Of a stretch of DNA of 64,000 nt, positions 1 to 7,574 are shown one piece after another (within the stretch, counting starts at the first letter, position 1; every line of letters begins with the position of its first letter). The translations under genes were made by a program, and so were the position numbers. The stretch covers positions 45,243 to 109,242 of the forward strand of contig NZ_JAUSBN010000075.1 of assembly GCF_030651995.1 (NCBI RefSeq). Direction: 5' to 3'. Source of the stretch: Reyranella sp. (GTDB taxonomy: Bacteria > Pseudomonadota > Alphaproteobacteria > Reyranellales > Reyranellaceae). Below the pieces are notes generated by a model. The model saw only the letters and a program-made list of their open reading frames with translations. It did no database searches and was not told the DNA's origin.

Positions 1-1
1 C

Positions 2-433
2 GTGGGGATGAGCGACCACATCAGCAAGCCGATTCGCGTCGACGAGCTCGACGCGGCGATCGAGCGAAACGTGATGCCCGGCGGCGACGTCGCTCCGATG
101 GCAGCCGATGGGCTGGACCGAACCGCCCTCGACGAGCTGCACGATGCGGTCGGCCCGGAGGCATTCAGCCGGTTGATCGACGCCTTCATGCGGGACGCCA
201 CCCAGTCCCTCGACGAACTGCGCGCCGCCGGGAGCGACCCAGCCCGGTCGCGCAAGGCCGCCCATCGCCTTGCCGGCCTGTTCGGCCAGTTCGGCGCCAC
301 GGAGGCCGCCGATGCCGCCGTCGCGGTCGAGCGCGCCAGCGACGACCAAGTGCGGGCACAGACGGATGTTCTCCTGTCCGCCGGCGACGCTGCCGTCCGG
401 GCGGTCCGTTCGAACCGACCCGGCGCCGCATGA
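2..433 (+). CDS. C-terminal part of a hybrid histidine kinase (end of REC + HPt), cut by window edge
   Basis: The reading frame is open from the window edge, so only the last ~143 residues are present. They begin inside the end of a receiver domain (SKPI contains the conserved receiver lysine) and continue into a histidine phosphotransfer domain with the KAAHRLAGLFGQFGA motif, whose His is the phosphorylation site. The HPt region is very similar to the C-terminus of the next gene, so the two look like a tandem duplication. The stop overlaps the next start as ATGA, implying co-translation. The kinase core lies outside the window. Confidence 0.85.
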   Translation: MGMSDHISKPIRVDELDAAIERNVMPGGDVAPMAADGLDRTALDELHDAVGPEAFSRLIDAFMRDATQSLDELRAAGSDPARSRKAAHRLAGLFGQFGATEAADAAVAVERASDDQVRAQTDVLLSAGDAAVRAVRSNRPGAA

Positions 434-2760
434 GCGACGCGAACAAATCCCCGGGCGGACAGGTCGACGTCCAGCCCGAGCCGGTGTCCGCGCCGCAAGC
501 CTTGCCGCAGGACGGTGCGCTGTTGCTCGCGGCCCTCGAAGCCTTGCCCGACGGGTTCGTGCTGTTCGACGCCGACGACCGCATCGCCCTGTACAACGAG
601 CGTTATCGCGAGCTGTATCGCGACAGTGCCGACTTGATGGCCATCGGCACCTCCTACGAGCACGGACTTCGGGAAGGCGTGCGGCGAGGCCAGTATCCGG
701 AGGCACTGGGCCGCGAAGAGGCGTGGATAGCGGAGCGGCTGCGCCAGCATCGCGATCCGCAGGGGCCGATCGAACAGCGCACGGCGGGCGGGCGCTGGGT
801 GCGGATTCTCGAACGCCGGACGCCCACGGGCGAGACGGTCGGCCTGCGTGTCGACATCACCGGGATCAAGGAACGCGAAGAGGCGCTGCAGCGGAGCGAA
901 GAGCGGCTGCGCGCGATCATGGATGCCACCCCGGACTGCATATTCTGCGTCGACGGGACGGGCCGGGCCGTGGACGTCAATCAAGCGGTCGAAACCGTGC
1001 TCGGCTACCGGCGCGACGATATCATCGGCCGCAGGCCGGTCGACATCGTGATCCCCGAGCGCTTCCGACCCGGCCTCGAAGTGGGGCTGCGGCGTTACGT
1101 CGAGGCCGGCGAGGTGCCCGACGGCAAGGCCCGCCACGAAATGAGGGCGGTGCGGGCCGACGGCAGCGAGTTCTTCTGCGAGGTCACCATCGCGGCCGCG
1201 CGATCGTCGGGACGGCATATGATCGTTGCGTGCCTGCGCGACGTCACTACGCGCAAGCAGCGGGAATACGAGCTTCGTCAGGCCAAGGAAGCCGCCGAGA
1301 TCGCCGACCGCGCCAAGTCGGATTTCATCGCCCGCATGAGCCACGAGATCCGCACGCCGATGAACGCCGTCATCGGCCTGTCGAGCCTGCTGGTTCACAC
1401 GCCGCTGGATGCCGTGCAGAAGCAGCACGTCGACATGATCGAGAAGTCGGCGACCCATCTCCTCGCGCTGATCAACGACATCCTCGACTTCTCCCGCCTC
1501 GATGCCGGGCGTTCGGATCTCGAGGTCCGTCCTCTCGACGTGCAGGACCTCGTGCAGGGCGCCGTCGCGGTGACGCGCAGTCTGCCCGGCGCCGCCGGGC
1601 TCGGGATCACCTCGAAACTGGCGCCCGACGTCCCGACGCGACTGGAAGGCGATGCGCGACGGTTGAACCAGATTCTGCTCAACCTGCTGGGGAACGCGGT
1701 GAAGTTCACCGATGGCGGCGCCGTGACCCTGTCCTGCAGACTGGTCGAGCGGCGCGCCGGCTCGGTTCGCCTGCGTTTCGCGGTGGAGGATACCGGGATC
1801 GGTATCTCGCCCGAGATGCGAAGCCGCCTGTTCCTGCCGTTCGAGCAAGGCGCAGAGGCCGCCGCCCGGCAGGCCGGTGGCACCGGGTTGGGACTGGCGA
1901 TCTGCCGGCAACTCGTCGAAAGCATGGGCGGCATCATCGGCGTCGACAGTACCCCCGGTGCGGGTTCGACATTCTGGTTCGAACTCGACTTCGATGTCGC
2001 CGCCACCGACGTTGCGGCGACTGCCCTCCCGGGCATCCGCGTGCACAGGCAACTTGCGGTTCTGGTGGCGGAGGATGTGCCGTCACATCAGATCCTGGTC
2101 CGGGCGCTGCTGGAGAAGATGGGCCATCGCGTGGAGATCGTGGTCGACGGTTCCGCCGCGCTCACCGCCGCGAAGACCGGCCGCTTCGATCTCGTGATGA
2201 TGAACGTCCGGATGCCGCTCATGGACGGGCTGGCGGCGAGCCGGGCGATCCGCGGCCTCGAAGGGCCGACGGCTGCGGTGCCCATCATCGCGCTGACGGC
2301 ATTCGGCCAACCCGAGGACAAGGCACGCGCCCTTGCGGCCGGAGCCGACGACTGTCTTGCCAAGCCGATACGCCCGCTCGAGCTTGCGGCTGTCATCGAG
2401 CGCATGTCGGGACGGACAATGCCGGTCTTGCCGGCGGTGGAGGAAGACATGGATCGCGTCGCCCTTGAGGAGTTGCGTCAGTCAGTGGGGGAGGAGGCCT
2501 TTGCCAGGCTTCTGGTGCGGTTTCGGCAGGACGCCGATGAATCGCTGGGCGAAGTTGAGGCTGCAGCGCAGGCGTGCGACCCAGCGCGCCTGCGCAAGGC
2601 CGCTCATCGACTGGCCGGCCTGTTCGGTCAGTTCGGTGCGACAGGTGCAGCCGAGGACGCCGCTGCCGTGGAACTGGCCTCCGACGATGACATCGCTCGG
2701 CACGTGACGGTCCTGCTCACGAGCGGCCGACGGGCGCTTGCCGCGATGGAACGGCCATAG
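430..2760 (+). CDS. Hybrid sensor histidine kinase PAS-PAS-HisKA-HATPase-REC-HPt
   Basis: A 776-residue kinase with no visible membrane segment, so probably cytosolic. Two PAS-like domains (~35-145 and ~155-275) precede the HisKA dimerisation helix with MSHEIRTPMN (His305), the HATPase domain with LLNLLGNAVKFTD, EDTGIGIS and GGTGLGLAI (~410-520), a receiver domain (~542-655) and an HPt domain with KAAHRLAG (His726). The receiver keeps its acidic pair (AED) and lysine (AKPI), but the expected phosphoacceptor Asp is Asn592 (codon 2203-2205), so normal intramolecular relay looks broken. The phosphoryl group for the HPt may come from another receiver, for example in the upstream paralogue or in the sigma-54 regulator at 5979. 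ATG at 430 overlaps the preceding stop. Confidence 0.93.
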   Translation: MSDANKSPGGQVDVQPEPVSAPQALPQDGALLLAALEALPDGFVLFDADDRIALYNERYRELYRDSADLMAIGTSYEHGLREGVRRGQYPEALGREEAWIAERLRQHRDPQGPIEQRTAGGRWVRILERRTPTGETVGLRVDITGIKEREEALQRSEERLRAIMDATPDCIFCVDGTGRAVDVNQAVETVLGYRRDDIIGRRPVDIVIPERFRPGLEVGLRRYVEAGEVPDGKARHEMRAVRADGSEFFCEVTIAAARSSGRHMIVACLRDVTTRKQREYELRQAKEAAEIADRAKSDFIARMSHEIRTPMNAVIGLSSLLVHTPLDAVQKQHVDMIEKSATHLLALINDILDFSRLDAGRSDLEVRPLDVQDLVQGAVAVTRSLPGAAGLGITSKLAPDVPTRLEGDARRLNQILLNLLGNAVKFTDGGAVTLSCRLVERRAGSVRLRFAVEDTGIGISPEMRSRLFLPFEQGAEAAARQAGGTGLGLAICRQLVESMGGIIGVDSTPGAGSTFWFELDFDVAATDVAATALPGIRVHRQLAVLVAEDVPSHQILVRALLEKMGHRVEIVVDGSAALTAAKTGRFDLVMMNVRMPLMDGLAASRAIRGLEGPTAAVPIIALTAFGQPEDKARALAAGADDCLAKPIRPLELAAVIERMSGRTMPVLPAVEEDMDRVALEELRQSVGEEAFARLLVRFRQDADESLGEVEAAAQACDPARLRKAAHRLAGLFGQFGATGAAEDAAAVELASDDDIARHVTVLLTSGRRALAAMERP

Positions 2761-2763
2761 CGC

Positions 2764-2806
2764 TTCGCAATTCGCGAAGACCGGGCGGCCCCGTTGCAAA
2801 ACGCGA
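2764..2806 (+). promoter_or_regulatory. Pair of putative enhancer (UAS) sites upstream of the cupin gene
   Basis: Two 13-bp matches to T(T/C)GCA-N3-(T/C)GCGA lie at 2765-2777 (TCGCAATTCGCGA, inside the dyad CTTCGC-AATTC-GCGAAG) and 2794-2806 (TTGCAAAACGCGA). The same motif occurs twice upstream of algD at 7391 and 7434. Site centres lie about 117 and 88 bp upstream of the -12 element of the sigma-54-like promoter at 2873. That spacing is usual for binding sites of sigma-54 activators, and such a regulator is encoded at 5979. Binding is inferred. Confidence 0.55.
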
Positions 2807-2872
2807 TGGCCGAATTCCGGGGTGCTCCGCCAATTGTCGTTTGTTTTCAACGTGCTGACGACTTGCGGTCCG

Positions 2873-2889
2873 CTGGCCTGGCGGTTGCA
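2873..2889 (+). promoter_or_regulatory. Putative sigma-54 (-24/-12) promoter for the cupin gene
   Basis: CTGGCCTGGCGGTTGCA matches the sigma-54 consensus YTGGCACG-N4-TTGCW with two mismatches. It keeps GG at -24, GC at -12 and the required spacing. The predicted transcript start is near 2900, giving a leader of about 23 nt before the ATG at 2923. Confidence 0.6.
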
Positions 2890-2922
2890 GTTTGGCACCT
2901 CGCCACATCTCGCGAGGACACC

Positions 2923-3297
2923 ATGCAATCCAGCACCGTTGAACATCGCTCCATCGCCACGCCGGTCGTGCGGCCCTGGGGAGCCTACGAATCGATTGCC
3001 GCCGATCCTGGATACCAGGTCAAGCGGATCGTCGTCGCCCCGGGCGGCAGCCTTTCGCGCCAGCGCCATGCGCGGCGCGCCGAGCACTGGGTCGTGGTCC
3101 AGGGCACCGCGATCGTCGAGGTCGACGGCGCGGAGCGTGAACTGCACCCGGACCAGTCCGTCTACATTCCATTGCGGGCGATCCATCGCTTGACCAATCC
3201 CACGGACCGGCCGCTCGTGCTGATCGAGGTCCAGTGCGGTGACTATGTCGGCGAAGACGACATCGAGCGCTTCGACGACGTCTACGGCCGGGTCTGA
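2923..3297 (+). CDS. Stand-alone mannose-6-phosphate isomerase (type II, AlgA/ManC C-terminal) cupin
   Basis: This 124-residue protein is a single cupin that looks like the C-terminal isomerase domain of bifunctional PMI/GMP enzymes such as AlgA and ManC. It has RPWGAYE near the start, VKRIVVAPGGSLS, RAEHWVVVQGTA, IPLRAIHRL and the ending GEDDIERFDDVYGRV. The guanylyltransferase domain is absent. By family it would interconvert fructose-6-phosphate and mannose-6-phosphate, feeding GDP-mannose synthesis. The ATG at 2923 is chosen because family similarity begins just after it and a sigma-54-like promoter lies directly upstream. The AlgD/Alg8-like genes downstream fit a role in mannuronate polymer supply. 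Confidence 0.82.
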   Translation: MQSSTVEHRSIATPVVRPWGAYESIAADPGYQVKRIVVAPGGSLSRQRHARRAEHWVVVQGTAIVEVDGAERELHPDQSVYIPLRAIHRLTNPTDRPLVLIEVQCGDYVGEDDIERFDDVYGRV

Positions 3298-3391
3298 TCT
3301 GGCCCTCGGCCATCGCCCCATCCGTTCCTGAACCGCGCGCGTTCCTCTCGGGGCGGGAAAATGGCGCGCGCCCTTTAGAAAGAGATAGATT

Positions 3392-5290
3392 TTGTCTGAG
3401 TTCATGCAGAGCCCCGTCGTCGGGACGATAAAGGACGACACCCTGCGAGGAGGCTCGATCGACGAGCTGTTCCTCGCCCGACAGGGCAACGACACGGTCC
3501 ATGCCGGTGGCGGCAACGATGTCGCCTATGGCGGCCGCGGCAACGATATGCTGTCGGGCCAGACCGGCAACGACGTCCTGTACGGCGGCGGCTCCGGCCC
3601 CTCCATCGCCAAACTCGACCGCCTGGTGGTCGATCAGGACTACAAGGGCGCGGTCATATTCAATGGTGAGACCGCGGGCTACCTGAACACGCTCGGCTGG
3701 TACAAGGTCGTCGACGGCAAGATCGCCGACGTCCAGGTGCTGTGGGCGAACGCCAGCCTCAAGGGCAGCGGCGGCAATCTGTCCTCGGGTGACAGCAAGC
3801 CGCTCGACCTGCGGGCCGGCGACCAGATCGGCTTCTTCGTCGTGTCCAACGGCGCGTCGCAGAACGACTTTTCGAAGATGGCCAACGGTCGCTTCGAATT
3901 CCGCGATGCCGACGGCAAGGTCGCAACGCTGACCTCGGTCAATCCCAAGGTCTGGTTCGTCGGTGACGACGGCAAGGCGGTCCAGGTCAAGGGCGACTCT
4001 TATCACAGCGCCGCCTACGCCAAGACGCTTCCGCTGAACAATGACGGCCTCCTGCACACGGTCGGCACGGTCGATGCCGCCAAGGGCGTCGTCGTCATCG
4101 GCTTCGAGGATCTCAAGGGCGGCGGCGACCGCGACTTCGACGACTCGGTCATCACGATCGACATCGGCACCGCCAACGTGAAGGTCCTGAACGCGCACGG
4201 CAAGACGGGGGCGCCGGACGGCGATTCGCAGTCGGCGGGGAGCGGTTTGGCCAAGCCCTATGTGCCGGGTACGGAAAACGACAACATTTCCGGTGGAGAC
4301 GGCGACGACACGCTCTACGGGCGTGCCGGCGACGACAAGCTCCAGGGCGATGCCGGAAATGACACGCTCTACGGCGGCACCGGCGACGACACAGCCTTCG
4401 GCGGGGCGGGCAACGACAAGGTCTATGGCGAGGCCGGCAACGATACGCTTTATGGCGACATCGGCGACGACCTGCTCGACGGCGGGTCGGGCGACGACGT
4501 GCTGAGCGGCGGCACGGGCAACGACAGGCTCCAGGGCGGTGACGGCAAGGACAAGCTCCTGGGCGAAGACGGCAACGATGTGTTGTCCGGCGGGGCGGGC
4601 GATGACTCGCTCGATGGCGGCGCGGGCAACGACAGCCTCGACGGCGGGTCGGGCGACGACGTGCTGAGCGGCGGCACGGGCGACGACAAGCTCGTGGGCG
4701 GCGACGGCAAAGACGCGTTGAGCGGCGGCGAAGGCAACGACAGCCTGTCGGGTGGTGCCGGCAATGACGTGCTCGATGGCGGCAACGGCACGGACAAGCT
4801 CGACGGCGGGACGGGCGACGACAAGCTGGCCGGCGGCAATGGCAACGACACGCTGTCGGGCGGCTCCGGCAACGATGCCCTCGACGGCGGTGCCGGCAAC
4901 GACACGCTGGATGGCGGCACCGGCAATGACCGGCTGGTCGGCGGCTCGGGAACGGACACGCTCAAGGGCGGCAGCGGGGACGACGTGCTGATCGGCGGCG
5001 AGGGCAAGGATTCGCTTTCGGGCGGCGCCGGAAACGACACGTTCGTCTTCCTGCCGGCCGACAGCAAGTCCCCCGGCGACCTGATCAACGACTTCGAATT
5101 CGGTCGTGATCGCATCGACGTTTCGGCCTATGCGCTGGAGAACGGGATGAAGGACATCTCCTTCGTCATGGCCGACAACGGTCTGCATGTCGTGCTCGAC
5201 ATGGGCAACGATCAGTTCGTCGACATTGCCACCCTGAAGGGCTCGCAGGATCTGCTGGCGCAGATCGGCTACGAAAGCTTCATCGTCTGA
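3392..5290 (+). CDS. RTX calcium-binding repeat protein with DUF4114-like domain
   Basis: A 632-residue acidic protein. A short RTX block (~28-60) is followed by a DUF4114-like domain (~75-270) ending in GGGDRDFDDSVITIDI. Residues ~290-545 are 28 consecutive GGxGxDxLx-type nonapeptides, and the C-terminus (NDTFVFLPADS, LINDFEFGRDRIDVSAY) is like those of type I secreted proteins. There is no N-terminal signal peptide, which also fits type I secretion; no such exporter is in this window. The TTG at 3392 follows a purine-rich AGAAAGAGATAG; ATG 3404 is an alternative. It probably binds Ca2+ outside the cell. Beside alginate-type genes it could be a matrix protein, but no epimerase module is visible. 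Confidence 0.85.
   Translation: MSEFMQSPVVGTIKDDTLRGGSIDELFLARQGNDTVHAGGGNDVAYGGRGNDMLSGQTGNDVLYGGGSGPSIAKLDRLVVDQDYKGAVIFNGETAGYLNTLGWYKVVDGKIADVQVLWANASLKGSGGNLSSGDSKPLDLRAGDQIGFFVVSNGASQNDFSKMANGRFEFRDADGKVATLTSVNPKVWFVGDDGKAVQVKGDSYHSAAYAKTLPLNNDGLLHTVGTVDAAKGVVVIGFEDLKGGGDRDFDDSVITIDIGTANVKVLNAHGKTGAPDGDSQSAGSGLAKPYVPGTENDNISGGDGDDTLYGRAGDDKLQGDAGNDTLYGGTGDDTAFGGAGNDKVYGEAGNDTLYGDIGDDLLDGGSGDDVLSGGTGNDRLQGGDGKDKLLGEDGNDVLSGGAGDDSLDGGAGNDSLDGGSGDDVLSGGTGDDKLVGGDGKDALSGGEGNDSLSGGAGNDVLDGGNGTDKLDGGTGDDKLAGGNGNDTLSGGSGNDALDGGAGNDTLDGGTGNDRLVGGSGTDTLKGGSGDDVLIGGEGKDSLSGGAGNDTFVFLPADSKSPGDLINDFEFGRDRIDVSAYALENGMKDISFVMADNGLHVVLDMGNDQFVDIATLKGSQDLLAQIGYESFIV
4475..4690 (+). repeat. Internal DNA duplication inside the RTX array
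   Basis: About 45 nt starting at 4475 recur identically starting at 4637, an offset of 162 nt, which is six 27-nt repeat units. The encoded order LDGGSGDD-VLSGGTG is the same in both. This indicates recent in-frame expansion of the repeat array. Confidence 0.75.
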
Positions 5291-5300
5291 TCTGAGACTC

Positions 5301-5330
5301 GCCCGGCAGCGACCTGCGCTGCCGGGCTTT
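5301..5330 (+). terminator. Rho-independent terminator after the RTX gene
   Basis: GCCCGGCAGCG (5301-5311) pairs perfectly with CGCTGCCGGGC (5317-5327) around a 5-nt loop and is followed by TTTCTCC. It lies 11 nt after the RTX stop and should end the cupin-RTX transcript before the NUDIX gene. Confidence 0.75.
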
Positions 5331-5349
5331 CTCCGCAAGGGAACATCTC

Positions 5350-5910
5350 ATGTGTGCCGATACCGCCTGGCGCGTCCTCGATCGTTCGCTGGCCTTCGAT
5401 GCCGGTCCGCGCCTGTCGGTGTGGCGCGAACGGGTCCTGCTGCCCGACGGGCGCGAGATCGACGACTATTTCCAGGTCGCCCTGCCGGATTTCGTCGTCC
5501 TGGTCGCGCTGACCGGCGACGACAGCGCCGTAATGCTGCGCGGCTACAAGCACGGTGCGAGGCGCCGGTGCCTTACATTCCCGGGCGGCCTGCTCGAGCC
5601 CGGCGAGGATCCCGAAGCGGCCGCGCGCCGCGAGCTGCGCGAGGAGACCGGCTTCGAGTGCGGCGAGATCGTATCGCTGGGCTCGTTCGTCGTGAACGGC
5701 AATCAGCGCTGCGCCAAAGCCCACATGTTCTATGGCACCGGGGCGCGCCTGACCGGCACCCCGACCGAAACCGACCTCGAGGGCGCCCGGCGCCTTCTGT
5801 TGCCCTTCGACCAGCTTGCCCTGCATGTCGGCCACGACGGCTTTGATCTTATGCCGCATGCGACGGCTCTCGGCCTTGCGGTCATGCATCGCGCTCGCCA
5901 AACCGTGTAA
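5350..5910 (+). CDS. NUDIX hydrolase
   Basis: A 186-residue protein with an intact Nudix box, GGLLEPGEDPEAAARRELRE followed by ETGFECGE, which carries the metal-binding REXXEE core. The layout resembles ADP-ribose/GDP-sugar pyrophosphatases: an N-terminal strand region, then the box near residue 80. The substrate cannot be read from sequence. Its place in a GDP-mannose-related locus makes a nucleotide sugar such as GDP-mannose worth testing. AAGGGAACATCTC upstream of the ATG supplies a weak ribosome-binding site. It lies behind a terminator and so is probably transcribed separately from the RTX gene. Confidence 0.85.
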   Translation: MCADTAWRVLDRSLAFDAGPRLSVWRERVLLPDGREIDDYFQVALPDFVVLVALTGDDSAVMLRGYKHGARRRCLTFPGGLLEPGEDPEAAARRELREETGFECGEIVSLGSFVVNGNQRCAKAHMFYGTGARLTGTPTETDLEGARRLLLPFDQLALHVGHDGFDLMPHATALGLAVMHRARQTV

Positions 5911-5978
5911 CGGACCCGCTGGCCTGCTCCGCCGCAATCTACTAACTAGAAGGAATGAAAACAGGGGAAGAGAGCCCC

Positions 5979-7373
5979 ATGCTCAACGCGCGTGGCCGGG
6001 TCCTGATCGTCGAGGATGCGCCGGCCTTGGCCGAGACCTACGCCGAGTATCTCAAGAGCGAGAATTGCAGCGTTGAGATCTTCGGCAACGGCAAGCTGGC
6101 ACTCGCCGCCATTACCGTGCTGCCTCCCGATGTTCTGGTTCTGGATGTCAATCTTCCCGACATGAACGGAATAGACCTGCTGCGCGAGGTACGCAGCCGG
6201 GGATTGCCGACCGAGGTCGTGATCGTGACCGGACAGGCCTCTGTCCGGCTGGCGGTCGAATCAATGAAGGAAGGCGCGCTCGACTTCCTGACCAAGCCCT
6301 TCAGTGCCGACCGTCTGCGCATCACCGTGCGAAACGCCCTGCAGCGTCGCAAGCTCGAATCGCAGGTCGCCGCCATCCAGGAGGAGACGGGGCGCGACCG
6401 CTTCTGCAGCTTCATCGGCCAGTCGATGGTCATGCAGTCGATCTATCGCATTCTGCAGAACGCTGCCGCGAGCAAGGCGACCGTGTTCGTGACCGGCGAG
6501 AGCGGCACCGGCAAGGAACTGTGCGCCGACGCCCTGCACAAACTCAGCCGAAGACGCGAGAAGCCCTTCGTCGCCATCAACTGCGCGGCCATCCCGCGCG
6601 ACCTGCTGGAGAGCGAGGTATTCGGCCACGCCAAAGGCTCCTTCACCGGGGCCACCGCCGACCGCGCCGGCGCCGCACTGCAGGCCAGTGGCGGCACGCT
6701 GTTCCTCGACGAGATCTGCGAGATGGATCTCGGTCTGCAGGCCAAGATGCTGCGATTCCTCCAGACCGGCACCGTACAACGCGTCGGGGAGGACAAGCCC
6801 CGCCCGGTCGACGTGCGCATCGTCTGTGCCACCAATCGCGATCCCCAGGCGGAAGTTGCGGCCGGACGCTTCCGCGAGGACCTCTTCTATCGCCTCAATG
6901 TCATCCCGGTCGATCTCCCGCCGCTACGCGAGCGCGACCATGACGTGCTGCTGATCGCCCGGCATTTCCTGCGGCAGTTCTCCGTCGAGGATGGCAAGAA
7001 GTTCACCGCCTTCTCGCCGGCCGTCGAGGCGGTGCTGCTCGGCTATGGCTGGCCGGGCAACGTTCGCGAACTGCAGAACACGGTCCGCAACGTCGTGGTG
7101 CTGAACGAAGGCGAAACCGTGGAAATCGACATGCTTCCGCGCTCTTTCCAGGGGGGCGTCGGAGGCGTGTCGGTGACGGGCGCGCGATCCATCGCGCCGC
7201 CGCTTCCGGAAGCGTCGATGCCCATCGAACCTCTCGATGCGATCGTGCGCCGGACCATCGAGCGCGCCATCGCACAATGCGACGGCAACATCCCCAAGGC
7301 GGCGGCTGCGCTGCAGGTCAGCCCCTCGACCCTCTATCGTCGAATCCAGGCCTGGCAGGCCGACCTGGCCTGA
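5979..7373 (+). CDS. Sigma-54-dependent response regulator (REC-AAA+-Fis HTH)
   Basis: A 464-residue NtrC/LuxO-type activator. The receiver domain (~6-120) has the acidic pair VED, phosphoacceptor Asp56 in LVLDVNLPD and Lys in LTKPF. The AAA+ domain (~140-375) has Walker A GESGTGKE (173-180), the sigma-54 contact loop GSFTGA (220-225) and Walker B LFLDEI. A Fis-type helix-turn-helix closes the protein (GNIPKAAAALQVSPSTLYRR). ATG 5979 is preferred over ATG 5955 because GGGGAAGAGAG precedes it at good spacing. It is the only DNA-binding regulator in the polysaccharide locus and the natural partner of the hybrid kinases. Its likely targets are the motif pairs at 2764 and 7391. Confidence 0.93.
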   Translation: MLNARGRVLIVEDAPALAETYAEYLKSENCSVEIFGNGKLALAAITVLPPDVLVLDVNLPDMNGIDLLREVRSRGLPTEVVIVTGQASVRLAVESMKEGALDFLTKPFSADRLRITVRNALQRRKLESQVAAIQEETGRDRFCSFIGQSMVMQSIYRILQNAAASKATVFVTGESGTGKELCADALHKLSRRREKPFVAINCAAIPRDLLESEVFGHAKGSFTGATADRAGAALQASGGTLFLDEICEMDLGLQAKMLRFLQTGTVQRVGEDKPRPVDVRIVCATNRDPQAEVAAGRFREDLFYRLNVIPVDLPPLRERDHDVLLIARHFLRQFSVEDGKKFTAFSPAVEAVLLGYGWPGNVRELQNTVRNVVVLNEGETVEIDMLPRSFQGGVGGVSVTGARSIAPPLPEASMPIEPLDAIVRRTIERAIAQCDGNIPKAAAALQVSPSTLYRRIQAWQADLA

Positions 7374-7390
7374 CCTTCGCGCGGCGCGAT

Positions 7391-7446
7391 TTGCAACCTG
7401 CGAAGCGCGACGCGCCGGCCGGCCCGCCGCGATTTGCAAATCGCGA
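7391..7446 (+). promoter_or_regulatory. Pair of putative enhancer (UAS) sites upstream of algD
   Basis: TTGCAACCTGCGA (7391-7403) and TTGCAAATCGCGA (7434-7446) match the motif T(T/C)GCA-N3-(T/C)GCGA also found twice upstream of the cupin gene. The second lies over a perfect 18-bp palindrome, CGCGATTTGCAAATCGCG (7428-7445). The centres lie about 128 and 85 bp upstream of the -12 element at 7525, nearly the same geometry as at the cupin gene. Confidence 0.55.
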
Positions 7447-7510
7447 CGGACACGCCAAGCGTCGAATTCGTAACCCATTGAATTAGCGTCGTTTTCTCCA
7501 GTTGGCACGG

Positions 7511-7527
7511 TTGGCACGCGTCTTGGG
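7511..7527 (+). promoter_or_regulatory. Putative sigma-54 promoter for the algD operon
   Basis: TTGGCACGCGTCTTGG has a perfect -24 element (TTGGCACG), and TTG sits at -12 with correct spacing, but GC is replaced by GG. The core TTGGCAC also occurs at 7502 and 7534; neither copy has a correctly spaced -12 GC. Transcription would start near 7538, 37 nt before the ATG at 7575. Confidence 0.45.
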
Positions 7528-7574
7528 AAGGGGTTGGCACAGGCCAATGCCGGCCACCTTCTTGGAGAAACGCC

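Noticed and set aside
3392..5290. Tandem 27-nt periodicity as a CRISPR array or satellite
   Set aside because: The period matches nine codons of RTX nonapeptides, there are no unique spacers, and the frame is open throughout.
3020..5338. 772-residue minus-strand frame across the RTX gene
   Set aside because: It is the antisense shadow of the periodic GGxGxD codons: the translation is a Val/Ala-rich repeat with the same 27-nt period, and the plus strand carries recognised domains.
5918..5936. CTGGCCTG upstream of the response-regulator gene as a sigma-54 promoter
   Set aside because: The -24-like part matches that of the cupin promoter, but the -12 GC is off by one and there are no T(T/C)GCA-N3-(T/C)GCGA sites nearby.
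7534..7551. Third TTGGCAC as the true sigma-54 promoter of algD
   Set aside because: The nearest GC to its -24 element is one base too far, and it is less well placed relative to the upstream motif pair; it remains an alternative.
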